Assembly: GCF_900188255.1 (NCBI RefSeq)
Contig: NZ_FZNS01000006.1
Span: 62,001 to 126,000 of the forward strand
Reading direction: 5' to 3'
Source of the DNA: Hymenobacter mucosus
GTDB taxonomy: Bacteria; Bacteroidota; Bacteroidia; Cytophagales; Hymenobacteraceae
DNA: 64,000 bases
Part shown: positions 26,495-34,039 of the stretch, piece after piece
Layout: the number at the start of each line of letters is the position of its first letter
Position numbering within the stretch: the stretch's first letter is position 1
Notes under the pieces: model-generated
The model's input: the letters and a program-made list of their open reading frames with translations, nothing else
What the model was told of the DNA's origin: nothing
Databases searched by the model: none
Made by a program: the position numbers and the translations under genes

Positions 26495-28336
26495 TTATTT
26501 AACTACCTCTACTGGCACGCGTAGCCGCACGGGCCAATCCACATAGTTCTTACTAATAAGGCTGATTTCAAATGTGTATCGTCCGGGCTGTGTGGGCGTG
26601 CGTAGGGGCAGTGTCTGTTTCCAAGGCTGCCATACATCCACCTCCAAAGCAGCTTCCATTGGCCCAACATCCGTAGGCCAGTCGTGTGACTTATAGAAAG
26701 CGGTGCGTAGCAAAGTAGGGTGCGGCAACCGGGTGCCCGAATGCAGAGGTCGGGCGTGGTCAGGTACGCTTACCTGTACCTCTACCTTGTTCCAGTTGTT
26801 GGCATGCAAAACGGGTAATGGTGCCGCCAACGTGAGCTGCACTCCTTGGTGAGCCCTTATATACGGGCGCAATGCCGCCGTATCCATAGGGGGCAGCGTG
26901 TTAAGCACACGATACGCGGTTTGTGGAAACTTGAGGTAGTTGGCAGGCATTGCGGCACTTTCTACCGTCTCAAACGGGCCAAATAGTACACCTGGGCGGG
27001 AGCCCGTTTGAGCTAACTCATCAATGTTCCAGCCTACCCGTACGGTTTGGGCCGAGTCGGGGCTATGGCGGGCACTCACCATCATCGTTTCACTTGCGGC
27101 GGCCCACCAGGGCCAGCCCGAACGCAGATTGTGAGGATCTACATTGTCGGGGTACATGATGAACTTACGTTCGGGAAACTGCCGAGTGTACGTGAGCAAG
27201 TGAGTAAGCCACTGCTGGTAAGCGGTGTAGGAAATGTGGCGGTGCCATAGTAGCCATAAACGAGCCCCTAGCACGACAGTTAGCAAGCCGATAATAAATA
27301 CAGGGCCCCGACTGCTCCAGTTGCGCTCTATAGCTGGCAACAATTCCATAGCAAAAGGAATAGCCACGAACAAGGTGAGCGGAAAGAATAGGTTATCGAG
27401 GTAGGTAGCCTCCGTGTAGTCAGGCTTAGAAACGTTGATAATAAAAACGTACCCCGCTACTGATACCCACATTAGCGCAAGGCGCAGCCAGGCAAACGCG
27501 TCACGCTGCCTAACATAAAAGAAGGAAAGAGCAGCTAGAAGAAGCGGTAAGGCCAAAAACTCTTTCCTGCATAGCGCCCAGAATGTATCGAAGCTGCTTA
27601 GTACTAGGTAATTAGGGAAGAACTTGATTAGGTTAGGAAAGAAGGTCATGTACATGTCCTCGTACGAGCCTGGCGGAATTAGCATAGCCCGCAGTTTGTA
27701 CATGGCTAGTGCTAAAACCAGCATGCCATAGTAGGCCCAGTCTTGGAACCGTCGATTCAGCAGCCAATCATATGCCCAGATAAATAGAAAGGGAAGGATA
27801 ATAAGTGGGTGTCCAAAGATGAAAACCGGGACCAATGCTGCTAACGCCAGCGTGCTGAATCGTCGTTGTAACGGCGCTTGCCTCGATACACCGGCGTAAA
27901 ATAGCAGCAGTGCTACAAGGCCTTGTGGCATCTCCGATTGGGCCCAGTAGAAGGCTCGCGAGGCCATCAAGACAAACAAAAACACTATCACTAGTGCTAC
28001 CTGCTCATTTCGCAGCCAGTAAGCACACAGCAGAAATACAGCTAAATAGTAAAGGACAAAGACCACCGAATACAGCCGCAGTACCGAATCTAGCGGCCAC
28101 CCAGCTCGAATGGCCAGTAAAGTGGGCCACTGCGTGACAATGGCTACGAAACGCCTGTTTTGGACAAATAGCGACTTGTCTTTTAGATACGTAAATAGGT
28201 GGTACGACAAGTCGTAGTAGGCCGCACGCTCCATGTAAAAGTGCCAGGCAAACACGAGCAGAACCAGCATGCTGATCAGCGCTAGGCGTATCGGGCCACG
28301 AGTGGCGTACTGTTTAGAAAGTAGCATGAACCGCAT
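26495..28336 (-). CDS. Large polytopic membrane protein, putative GT-C glycosyltransferase
   Basis: A 613-aa protein with about ten membrane helices followed by a soluble C-terminal part of ~220 residues. The first loop holds YYDLSYHLFTYLKDKS, with acidic and His residues, and another holds SRAFYWAQSEMPQGL. The C-terminal region ends in a beta-type domain (QPGRYTFEISLISKNYVDWPVRLRVPVEVV). The layout fits GT-C proteins of the oligosaccharide-transfer type, but I cannot name a family. The start is uncertain; I use the ATG giving MRFMLLSKQ. Third such protein in 12 kb. Confidence 0.75.
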   Translation of the reverse strand: MRFMLLSKQYATRGPIRLALISMLVLLVFAWHFYMERAAYYDLSYHLFTYLKDKSLFVQNRRFVAIVTQWPTLLAIRAGWPLDSVLRLYSVVFVLYYLAVFLLCAYWLRNEQVALVIVFLFVLMASRAFYWAQSEMPQGLVALLLFYAGVSRQAPLQRRFSTLALAALVPVFIFGHPLIILPFLFIWAYDWLLNRRFQDWAYYGMLVLALAMYKLRAMLIPPGSYEDMYMTFFPNLIKFFPNYLVLSSFDTFWALCRKEFLALPLLLAALSFFYVRQRDAFAWLRLALMWVSVAGYVFIINVSKPDYTEATYLDNLFFPLTLFVAIPFAMELLPAIERNWSSRGPVFIIGLLTVVLGARLWLLWHRHISYTAYQQWLTHLLTYTRQFPERKFIMYPDNVDPHNLRSGWPWWAAASETMMVSARHSPDSAQTVRVGWNIDELAQTGSRPGVLFGPFETVESAAMPANYLKFPQTAYRVLNTLPPMDTAALRPYIRAHQGVQLTLAAPLPVLHANNWNKVEVQVSVPDHARPLHSGTRLPHPTLLRTAFYKSHDWPTDVGPMEAALEVDVWQPWKQTLPLRTPTQPGRYTFEISLISKNYVDWPVRLRVPVEVVK

Positions 28337-28563
28337 AAAAGGGCCTCTGATAAGAGCCCTGATGACAGAAGAATAACAGCCGGAAGGCGAGCACACCCGG
28401 GGACGTCCGTACTTGACGACGCAATATAGAGCCCCTAGCGGATCGCATCAATTTTGGGAGAAGCCATTCAGACCACAATAAAGGAGGGTGCTCTGATGGC
28501 AGCAGGCAGCAAGCTTGGTTGCATAAAGGGCCCACTACCTACCAATACTGCCTTTATTCGCCT

Positions 28564-29349
28564 CTACAAGTTGCTGGTACGGCCTCCATCTACGGGTATG
28601 TTGATGCCAGTAATATAGGCGGCTGCGTCGGAGGCCAGGAACCCCACGGCGGCGGCTACCTCAGCGGCGTGCCCAAAGCGCCGCGCCGGAATCTGCTGGA
28701 GCATGGCGGCTTCTATTTGGGCGGTGGTTTGCCCAGTCTGCTCTACTTTCTTCTCAATGAGCGAGGTGTGCCGTTGCGTGACGGTAGCACCAGGTAGCAC
28801 ATTGTTGACGGTAATGCCATCGGGGCCAAGCTCGGTTGCTAGCGTTTTGGCCCAGTTGCCTACGGCTGCCCGAATGGTGTTTGACACCCCTAGGCCGGGG
28901 AGGGGCTGCTTTACCGAAGTACTAATAACATTGATAATGCGGCCACGACCCCGCTGGCGCATGGCGGGTACCAATGCCTGAGCTAGCAGGTGGTTGCAAA
29001 CGAGGTGCTGCTCAAAAGCTGCTCGGAAAGCATCTACTGGCGCATCTAAAATGGGCCCACCCGCGGGCCCACCGGTGTTGTTAACCAATATATCAAAGCC
29101 TTTGGGATGTTGGGTGAGATAGGCGTGCACGTTTTCAGCTACCTGATCCGGCTGGCAAAAGTCAGCCACAATGTAGTCATGGGTTTGGCCGGCAGGGGTA
29201 GGTAGGGCGGCGGCCACTTCCCGCAATGCGGTTTCATTGCGCGCAATGAGCGTAACAGCCGCACCGCGCTGGGCTAGCTCTTGGGCCACGGCGTGGCCAA
29301 TACCTTGCGTGCTACCACCCACGAGGGCGCGTTGAGAAAGTAAGTCCAT
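28564..29349 (-). CDS. SDR-fold protein lacking the canonical catalytic Tyr and Lys
   Basis: A 261-aa short-chain dehydrogenase/reductase. The cofactor motif GGSTQGIG (residues 11-18) and NNTGGPAGGP (NNAG equivalent) are present, and the C-terminal GFLASDAAAYITGINIPVDGG is typical. The catalytic Ser is Ser143, but the residues at the Tyr and Lys positions of YxxxK are Ser156 and Arg160 (VSNTIRAAV). Such SNxxR variants occur in a divergent SDR subgroup. It is divergent from the 3-hydroxyanthranilate dioxygenase gene across 143 bp, so a link to tryptophan catabolism is possible. Its reaction is unknown. Confidence 0.85.
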   Translation of the reverse strand: MDLLSQRALVGGSTQGIGHAVAQELAQRGAAVTLIARNETALREVAAALPTPAGQTHDYIVADFCQPDQVAENVHAYLTQHPKGFDILVNNTGGPAGGPILDAPVDAFRAAFEQHLVCNHLLAQALVPAMRQRGRGRIINVISTSVKQPLPGLGVSNTIRAAVGNWAKTLATELGPDGITVNNVLPGATVTQRHTSLIEKKVEQTGQTTAQIEAAMLQQIPARRFGHAAEVAAAVGFLASDAAAYITGINIPVDGGRTSNL

Positions 29350-29492
29350 AGAAGTAGGGTAGGTGAAAAGGGGGAGGCGCACCTAGTCGGCATGAGTGGA
29401 ACAATGGCGCCGGCAAGTTACGTACGCACGATACGCAGGAATATTGTTACTTGCCTGCCCGCACTCTTTTCACCTCTTCACTACCCTAGGTT

Positions 29493-30032
29493 ATGCCCGT
29501 TGCCCGCCCCTTTCATTTTCAACAGTGGATTGAAGAACACCGGCACCTGCTCAAGCCACCCGTAGGCAATCAGCAAGTATTCAAAGACAACAAAGACTTC
29601 ATAGTGATGGTGGTGGGCGGCCCCAACGCCCGCAAAGACTACCACGTCGACGAAGGGGAGGAGTTGTTTTTGCAGTTGGAGGGCGACATCGTAGTGAAGA
29701 TTATTGAAGACGGAAAGCCAGTAGATATCGAAATAAAGGCGGGTAGCATGTTTCTGCTACCTCCGGGCGTGCCCCACTCCCCCCGCCGGCCGGCCGGTAC
29801 CGTTGGGCTGGTGCTGGAGCGCTACCGCACTCCCGGCGAGCTAGACGGGTTTCAGTGGTACTGCGAAAACTGCGGCCACAAGCTCTATGAAGAGTTTGCG
29901 GAAATCACCGACATCGTGCAGCAGTTGCCTCCCATCATGAACCGCTTCTGGCAGGATGAGCACAAGCGCACTTGCCAGGTATGCGGCACGGTGCTGCAGC
30001 CCCCATCTCCGGTAGCGGCTCCGGCTGAATAA
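29493..30032 (+). CDS. nbaC: 3-hydroxyanthranilate 3,4-dioxygenase
   Basis: A 179-aa cupin that opens the ring of 3-hydroxyanthranilate to 2-amino-3-carboxymuconate semialdehyde. The Fe(II) ligands correspond to His51, Glu57 and His95 (DYHVDEGEELF and PHSPRRP), and Arg47 and Arg99 match the substrate-binding residues of the Cupriavidus enzyme. The rubredoxin-like second metal site is present as CENC (124-127) and CQVC (161-164). It starts an operon-like run with ACMS decarboxylase (34-bp gap) and kynureninase (35-bp gap). Confidence 0.97.
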   Translation: MPVARPFHFQQWIEEHRHLLKPPVGNQQVFKDNKDFIVMVVGGPNARKDYHVDEGEELFLQLEGDIVVKIIEDGKPVDIEIKAGSMFLLPPGVPHSPRRPAGTVGLVLERYRTPGELDGFQWYCENCGHKLYEEFAEITDIVQQLPPIMNRFWQDEHKRTCQVCGTVLQPPSPVAAPAE

Positions 30033-30066
30033 TCTAAAGCGCCGCCTGCTTACTCCACCCCGTGGT

Positions 30067-31116
30067 ATGGCCTGTTCTGCTCATCCTCTTACCATCGATA
30101 TCCACACGCACATCCTGCCCAAAACCTGGCCCGACTTGCGGGAACGGTACGGGTACGGGGGCTTTATCCGTTTGGAGCATCACCGGCCCTGTTGCGCCCG
30201 GATGATGCAGGATGACAAGTTTTTCCGCGAGATTCAGGACAACTGCTGGGACCCACAGGTGCGCCTGCGAGAGTACGACCAGTTTGGTGCCCAAGTGCAG
30301 GTGCTCAGCACAGTGCCCGTCATGTTTAGCTACTGGGCTAAGCCTCTAGATACGCTCGATTTAAGCTGCTTGCTCAACGACCACCTGGCCGAGGTAGTGC
30401 AGCGCTACCCCAGCCGCTTTGTGGGCCTGGGTACGCTGCCTATGCAAGCCCCCGACCTGGCGGTGCGCGAACTAGAGCGGTGTGTAAAAGACCTAGGCTT
30501 AGCAGGAGTCCAGATCGGCTCCCACGTCAACGACTGGAATCTGGATGCCCCGGAGCTGTTTGAAGTGTTTCAAGCAGCCGAGCAGCTAGGCGCTTGCGTC
30601 TTTATCCATCCGTGGGATATGATGGCCCAGCAGAAAATGCCTAAGTACTGGCTGCCGTGGCTGGTGGGTATGCCCGCCGAAAGCACGTTGGCGCTGTGCT
30701 CTCTCATCTTTGGGGGCGTGCTAGAACGCTTGCCTCGCCTGCGCGTAGCTGTGGCCCACGGGGGCGGCACATTCGCCAGCACTATTGGGCGCATCGCCCA
30801 CGGCTTCCAGGTACGCCCTGATTTGTGTGCCGTCGATAACCCCGTGAACCCACGCCAGTACTTGGGCCGTTTTTGGGTTGATTCGTTGGTGCACGACCCG
30901 CGCATGCTGGACTACTTGGTAGAAACCCTAGGCTCTGACAAAATCACGCTGGGTACCGACTACCCCTTTCCGCTGGGTGAGCTGGAACCTGGGCAGTTGA
31001 TTCGCTCCATGCCATACTCTGAAGACGTGAAGGCCCGTATGCTGGGGCAAAATGCCCTGGACTGGCTTGGCTTACGGCAGGAGCACCTCGCCAAAATCAT
31101 GGCGGCTACTGCATAG
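30067..31116 (+). CDS. nbaD: 2-amino-3-carboxymuconate-6-semialdehyde decarboxylase (ACMSD)
   Basis: A 349-aa amidohydrolase-family decarboxylase. The zinc ligands are visible as DIHTHILP (His13, His15), FIHPWDM (His181) and GTDYPFPLGE (Asp298), with AHGGGTF supplying the catalytic His231. All match the family pattern. It removes the carboxylate from ACMS and so diverts flow from quinolinate and NAD synthesis toward 2-aminomuconate and central metabolism. It sits between the dioxygenase and kynureninase genes. Confidence 0.96.
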   Translation: MACSAHPLTIDIHTHILPKTWPDLRERYGYGGFIRLEHHRPCCARMMQDDKFFREIQDNCWDPQVRLREYDQFGAQVQVLSTVPVMFSYWAKPLDTLDLSCLLNDHLAEVVQRYPSRFVGLGTLPMQAPDLAVRELERCVKDLGLAGVQIGSHVNDWNLDAPELFEVFQAAEQLGACVFIHPWDMMAQQKMPKYWLPWLVGMPAESTLALCSLIFGGVLERLPRLRVAVAHGGGTFASTIGRIAHGFQVRPDLCAVDNPVNPRQYLGRFWVDSLVHDPRMLDYLVETLGSDKITLGTDYPFPLGELEPGQLIRSMPYSEDVKARMLGQNALDWLGLRQEHLAKIMAATA

Positions 31117-31137
31117 TGTAGGGGTGAGGCTCGTGGC

Positions 31138-31145
31138 TATCTTTG
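31138..31145 (+). promoter_or_regulatory. Putative -7 box immediately before kynU
   Basis: TATCTTTG ends 6 bp before the kynU ATG at 31152. If used, transcription would begin at or near the ATG and give a leaderless mRNA. No clear -33 element is seen. Confidence 0.4.
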
Positions 31146-31151
31146 CCACTG

Positions 31152-32429
31152 ATGACATTCGAACCCACCCTCGATTTCGCCCGTCAACTTGATGCGCAGG
31201 ATCCGCTGCACGCGTTTCGCCAGCAGTTTCACATTCCGCCCGGCCCCGATGGGCAGGAGAGCCTGTATTTCTGCGGCAACTCCCTGGGCCTGCAACCCCG
31301 CACCGCCCGGGCTGCCGCCGAGCAGCAGTTTCTAAACTGGCAGGAGCGCGCCGTGGAAGGCCACTTCACCGGCAATACGCCCTGGATGCATTTCCATGAG
31401 CGCCTCACAGAGCCCACGGCCCGCATAGTAGGCGCCAAGCCGATCGAGGTAGTAGTGATGAACAACCTCACTACCAACTTGCACCTGTTACTTATTTCCT
31501 TCTACCAGCCCACGCCCACCCGCTACAAAGTGCTGATGGAAGGCGGCGCTTTTCCCTCGGATCAGTACGCCCTGGAAACCCAAGTGAAGCTGCACTGCCT
31601 TGATCCTGACGACGCTATAGTAGAGCTAGTGCCCCGAGCCGGCGAGCATACGCTGCGCACCGAGGACATCATAGCCAAGATTAATGAGCTCGGTGAGTCG
31701 CTTTGCACCATCATCATGGGCGGCATCAACTACTATACTGGACAGGTATACGACATGGCTGCCATCACCCAGGCGGGACATGCTGTAGGCGCAATGGTTG
31801 GCTTCGATCTAGCCCATGCTGCCGGCAACATCCCCCTGCACTTGCACGACTGGGACGTGGACTTTGCCTGCTGGTGCACCTATAAGTACCTAAACTCGGG
31901 CCCGGGTGGCGTGGCAGGGGCCTTTGTGCACGAGCGGTACGCCGACCGCCCCGACCTGTTGCGCTTGGCAGGGTGGTGGGGCCATGATGCGGCCGCGCGC
32001 TTTCAAATGCGCAAGGGCTTTCAGCCTTCTCGCGGAGCCGAGGGCTGGCAGCTCTCCAACGGGGCCGTGCTTACCCTAGCCGTGCACGAAGCGGGCTTAG
32101 CCATGCACGAAGCAGCTGGTGGGATGGAGCCGTTGCGCCGCAAAAGCGAACTGCTAACCGGCTACCTGGAATTCCTGATTACCCGGCTTGACCTACCCGC
32201 GTCGCGCCTGGAAATTATCACGCCCCGCGACCCTGCTCAGCGCGGATGCCAGCTGTCGTTATTGGTGCACCAGAATGGCCGCGACTTGTTTGAGCACTTA
32301 ATGGCGGTGGGGGTTATTGGCGATTGGCGCGAACCAAATGTTATCAGGCTAGCGCCGGTTCCTCTGTACAATACCTTCGAGGATGTATACCGGGTAGGGG
32401 AGGTATTGGCCCAGTGGGCCAGCCAATAG
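31152..32429 (+). CDS. kynU: Kynureninase
   Basis: A 425-aa PLP enzyme that splits kynurenine or 3-hydroxykynurenine into anthranilate derivatives and alanine. The N-terminal YFCGNSLGLQP, GHFTGNTPWM, and the PLP Lys245 in WCTYKYLNSGPGG are diagnostic. Phosphate- and ring-binding parts (MNNLTTNLHLLLISFY, GFDLAHAAGN) are present. Start chosen at ATG 31152; an upstream TTG adds three residues. Third gene of the HAO-ACMSD-KynU run. In combination with the monooxygenase at 37370, its likely substrate is 3-hydroxykynurenine. Confidence 0.97.
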   Translation: MTFEPTLDFARQLDAQDPLHAFRQQFHIPPGPDGQESLYFCGNSLGLQPRTARAAAEQQFLNWQERAVEGHFTGNTPWMHFHERLTEPTARIVGAKPIEVVVMNNLTTNLHLLLISFYQPTPTRYKVLMEGGAFPSDQYALETQVKLHCLDPDDAIVELVPRAGEHTLRTEDIIAKINELGESLCTIIMGGINYYTGQVYDMAAITQAGHAVGAMVGFDLAHAAGNIPLHLHDWDVDFACWCTYKYLNSGPGGVAGAFVHERYADRPDLLRLAGWWGHDAAARFQMRKGFQPSRGAEGWQLSNGAVLTLAVHEAGLAMHEAAGGMEPLRRKSELLTGYLEFLITRLDLPASRLEIITPRDPAQRGCQLSLLVHQNGRDLFEHLMAVGVIGDWREPNVIRLAPVPLYNTFEDVYRVGEVLAQWASQ

Positions 32430-32539
32430 CACGCGCCACTAAGTCGCCGAAAAACGGGTAAAATTTGGGGGTTTTTCGTCGGTTTCGCACGGGGTTCGTA
32501 GGAGTACGTACGCCGGTTTTTACACTTTGATCCTTTCCA

Positions 32540-33220
32540 ATGGCCGAAGACTACGCGGCAAAAATGAGCCGCAAGACGCAAGCCGAACTCCTGCTGTACG
32601 TGCAGAACTACACGGAGTATCGTGAGGAGGCTGTGCTAGCTGCCCTCGACGAACTGGAAGCGCGCGGTCTGGAACCAGCCGCCGCCCACACAGAGCTGCG
32701 TGCCACTCTACGTACCAGTCAGCAAGAAACAGACCGCCGGGAAGCACAAGCCCGTCAGGAGCAGGCCGAGCAAGAACTAGCCCGGCGCCAATTGCGAGGG
32801 GAAGAACCGGTAGCCGCCGAGGCGCCTACGGGTCCCGCCCTATACTCACCGGGCACCATCACCATCTTCTCCGTTCTATTCAGCATGGTAGCAGGTGGCA
32901 TAATGCTAGCTTTAAACCTACGCACCCTCCGCCGGACAGGACCAGCCCTGCTTGTACTACTGTTTATAGTGGTGTACTTGATTGGTGGCGTGTTCTTAGT
33001 ATACTGGCTACGGCAGCAGAACACCCAATTAGAGAGCTGGATAGGTTCCTTATTTAACCTGCCAGCCATTCTGGTGTACAACCTGTACTTCTGGCCCCGC
33101 TATATTGGCGGGCAGCCCTACCGCAGCCGCGAGTGGCTCGGGCCGTTGCTCATCTGCGGACTGGTGATTCTAGGATTTTATTTCTGGCTGCGGCAGATGA
33201 TGCCCGCTGTACCGGTATAG
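32540..33220 (+). CDS. Hypothetical four-helix membrane protein
   Basis: A 226-aa protein I do not recognise. The N-terminal ~90 residues form charged helices (KTQAELLLYVQN, ALDELEARGLEP, then a Gln/Glu/Arg-rich coil). Four hydrophobic segments follow: ITIFSVLFSMVAGGIMLAL, ALLVLLFIVVYLIGGVFL, LPAILVYNLYFWP and GPLLICGLVILGFYFWL. It begins 110 bp after kynU on the same strand, with no visible terminator between. Role unknown. Confidence 0.8.
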   Translation: MAEDYAAKMSRKTQAELLLYVQNYTEYREEAVLAALDELEARGLEPAAAHTELRATLRTSQQETDRREAQARQEQAEQELARRQLRGEEPVAAEAPTGPALYSPGTITIFSVLFSMVAGGIMLALNLRTLRRTGPALLVLLFIVVYLIGGVFLVYWLRQQNTQLESWIGSLFNLPAILVYNLYFWPRYIGGQPYRSREWLGPLLICGLVILGFYFWLRQMMPAVPV

Positions 33221-33312
33221 GCTCACTACTCAATAGGTACCAAGAAAACCGTCTACTAGGCCGCACTTCCCGCGCTAGTGGGCGGTTTGCTGTTGTATAC
33301 CTACCGACTACT

Positions 33313-33912
33313 ATGCCTCTTACTGCCCTCTCCTTACCCGATGCGGATCTGCTACTCGATACTGCTTTCCTGTCCCCGGAGGAAGCTGGTGACTTTTTAG
33401 CGGAGCTAACCGCCACTATTCCTTGGAAGCAGGAGCCCATTAAACTGTTCGGGAAAGAAGTGCTGCAACCCCGCCTTACGGCTTGGCACGGCGACGCACA
33501 GGCGCGGTACCGTTACTCAGGCCTTGCGCTGGAACCAAGCCCCTGGACACCAGCTCTTGAGCAGCTACGCAACCGGGTAGAGGCCGCCAGTGGAACTCAG
33601 TTTAATAGCGTGCTGCTAAACCTATACCGGACGGGCCAAGACAGCATGGGCTGGCATGCCGATAATGAGCCGGAATTAGGCCCTGAACCGGTTATTGCCT
33701 CCCTCAGCTTAGGAGCTACCCGTTTGTTTCGCTTCAAGCCTCGTGACCCCGTGCGTACTCCTCACCCGCCGTTGAGCGTAGCGCTTACTTCCGGCAGCTT
33801 GCTGCTTATGCGTGGCCTTACCCAGCAACACTGGCTGCATGCGCTGCCTAAAACGGCGCGCCCTCAGCAACCGCGTCTCAACCTTACCTTCCGCCGGGTC
33901 ACCGTGAAGTAA
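33313..33912 (+). CDS. Alpha-ketoglutarate-dependent dioxygenase AlkB homologue
   Basis: A 199-aa Fe(II)/2-oxoglutarate oxygenase for repair of alkylated nucleic acid bases. The HxD iron motif is in MGWHADNEPELG, and the distal His and two Arg are in QHWLHALPKT and PRLNLTFRR. Other family strings are FNSVLLNLYRTGQDSMGW and IASLSLGATRLFRF. The length fits the AlkB-like ~200-aa group found in Bacteroidota. The start is the ATG giving MPLTALSLP, as the preceding frame lies inside the upstream gene. Confidence 0.94.
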   Translation: MPLTALSLPDADLLLDTAFLSPEEAGDFLAELTATIPWKQEPIKLFGKEVLQPRLTAWHGDAQARYRYSGLALEPSPWTPALEQLRNRVEAASGTQFNSVLLNLYRTGQDSMGWHADNEPELGPEPVIASLSLGATRLFRFKPRDPVRTPHPPLSVALTSGSLLLMRGLTQQHWLHALPKTARPQQPRLNLTFRRVTVK

Positions 33913-33962
33913 GATTAGCGGTTGGCTAGGGTAACAACTAGCCAGTGGCTGCTTACAATACA

Positions 33963-34017
33963 AAGCCCCCGAAAACCGCCGACCATTGAGTAGTCGCGCT
34001 GGTAGTCGGGGGCTTGT
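33963..34017. terminator. Shared terminator between alkB-like and TonB receptor genes
   Basis: A 10-bp stem (AAGCCCCCGA at 33963-33972 pairing with TCGGGGGCTT at 34006-34015) with a 33-nt loop lies between converging genes. The long loop makes it weaker than others here. Confidence 0.55.
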
Positions 34018-34039
34018 TAGGCTAATGCTTCTCGCTAAG

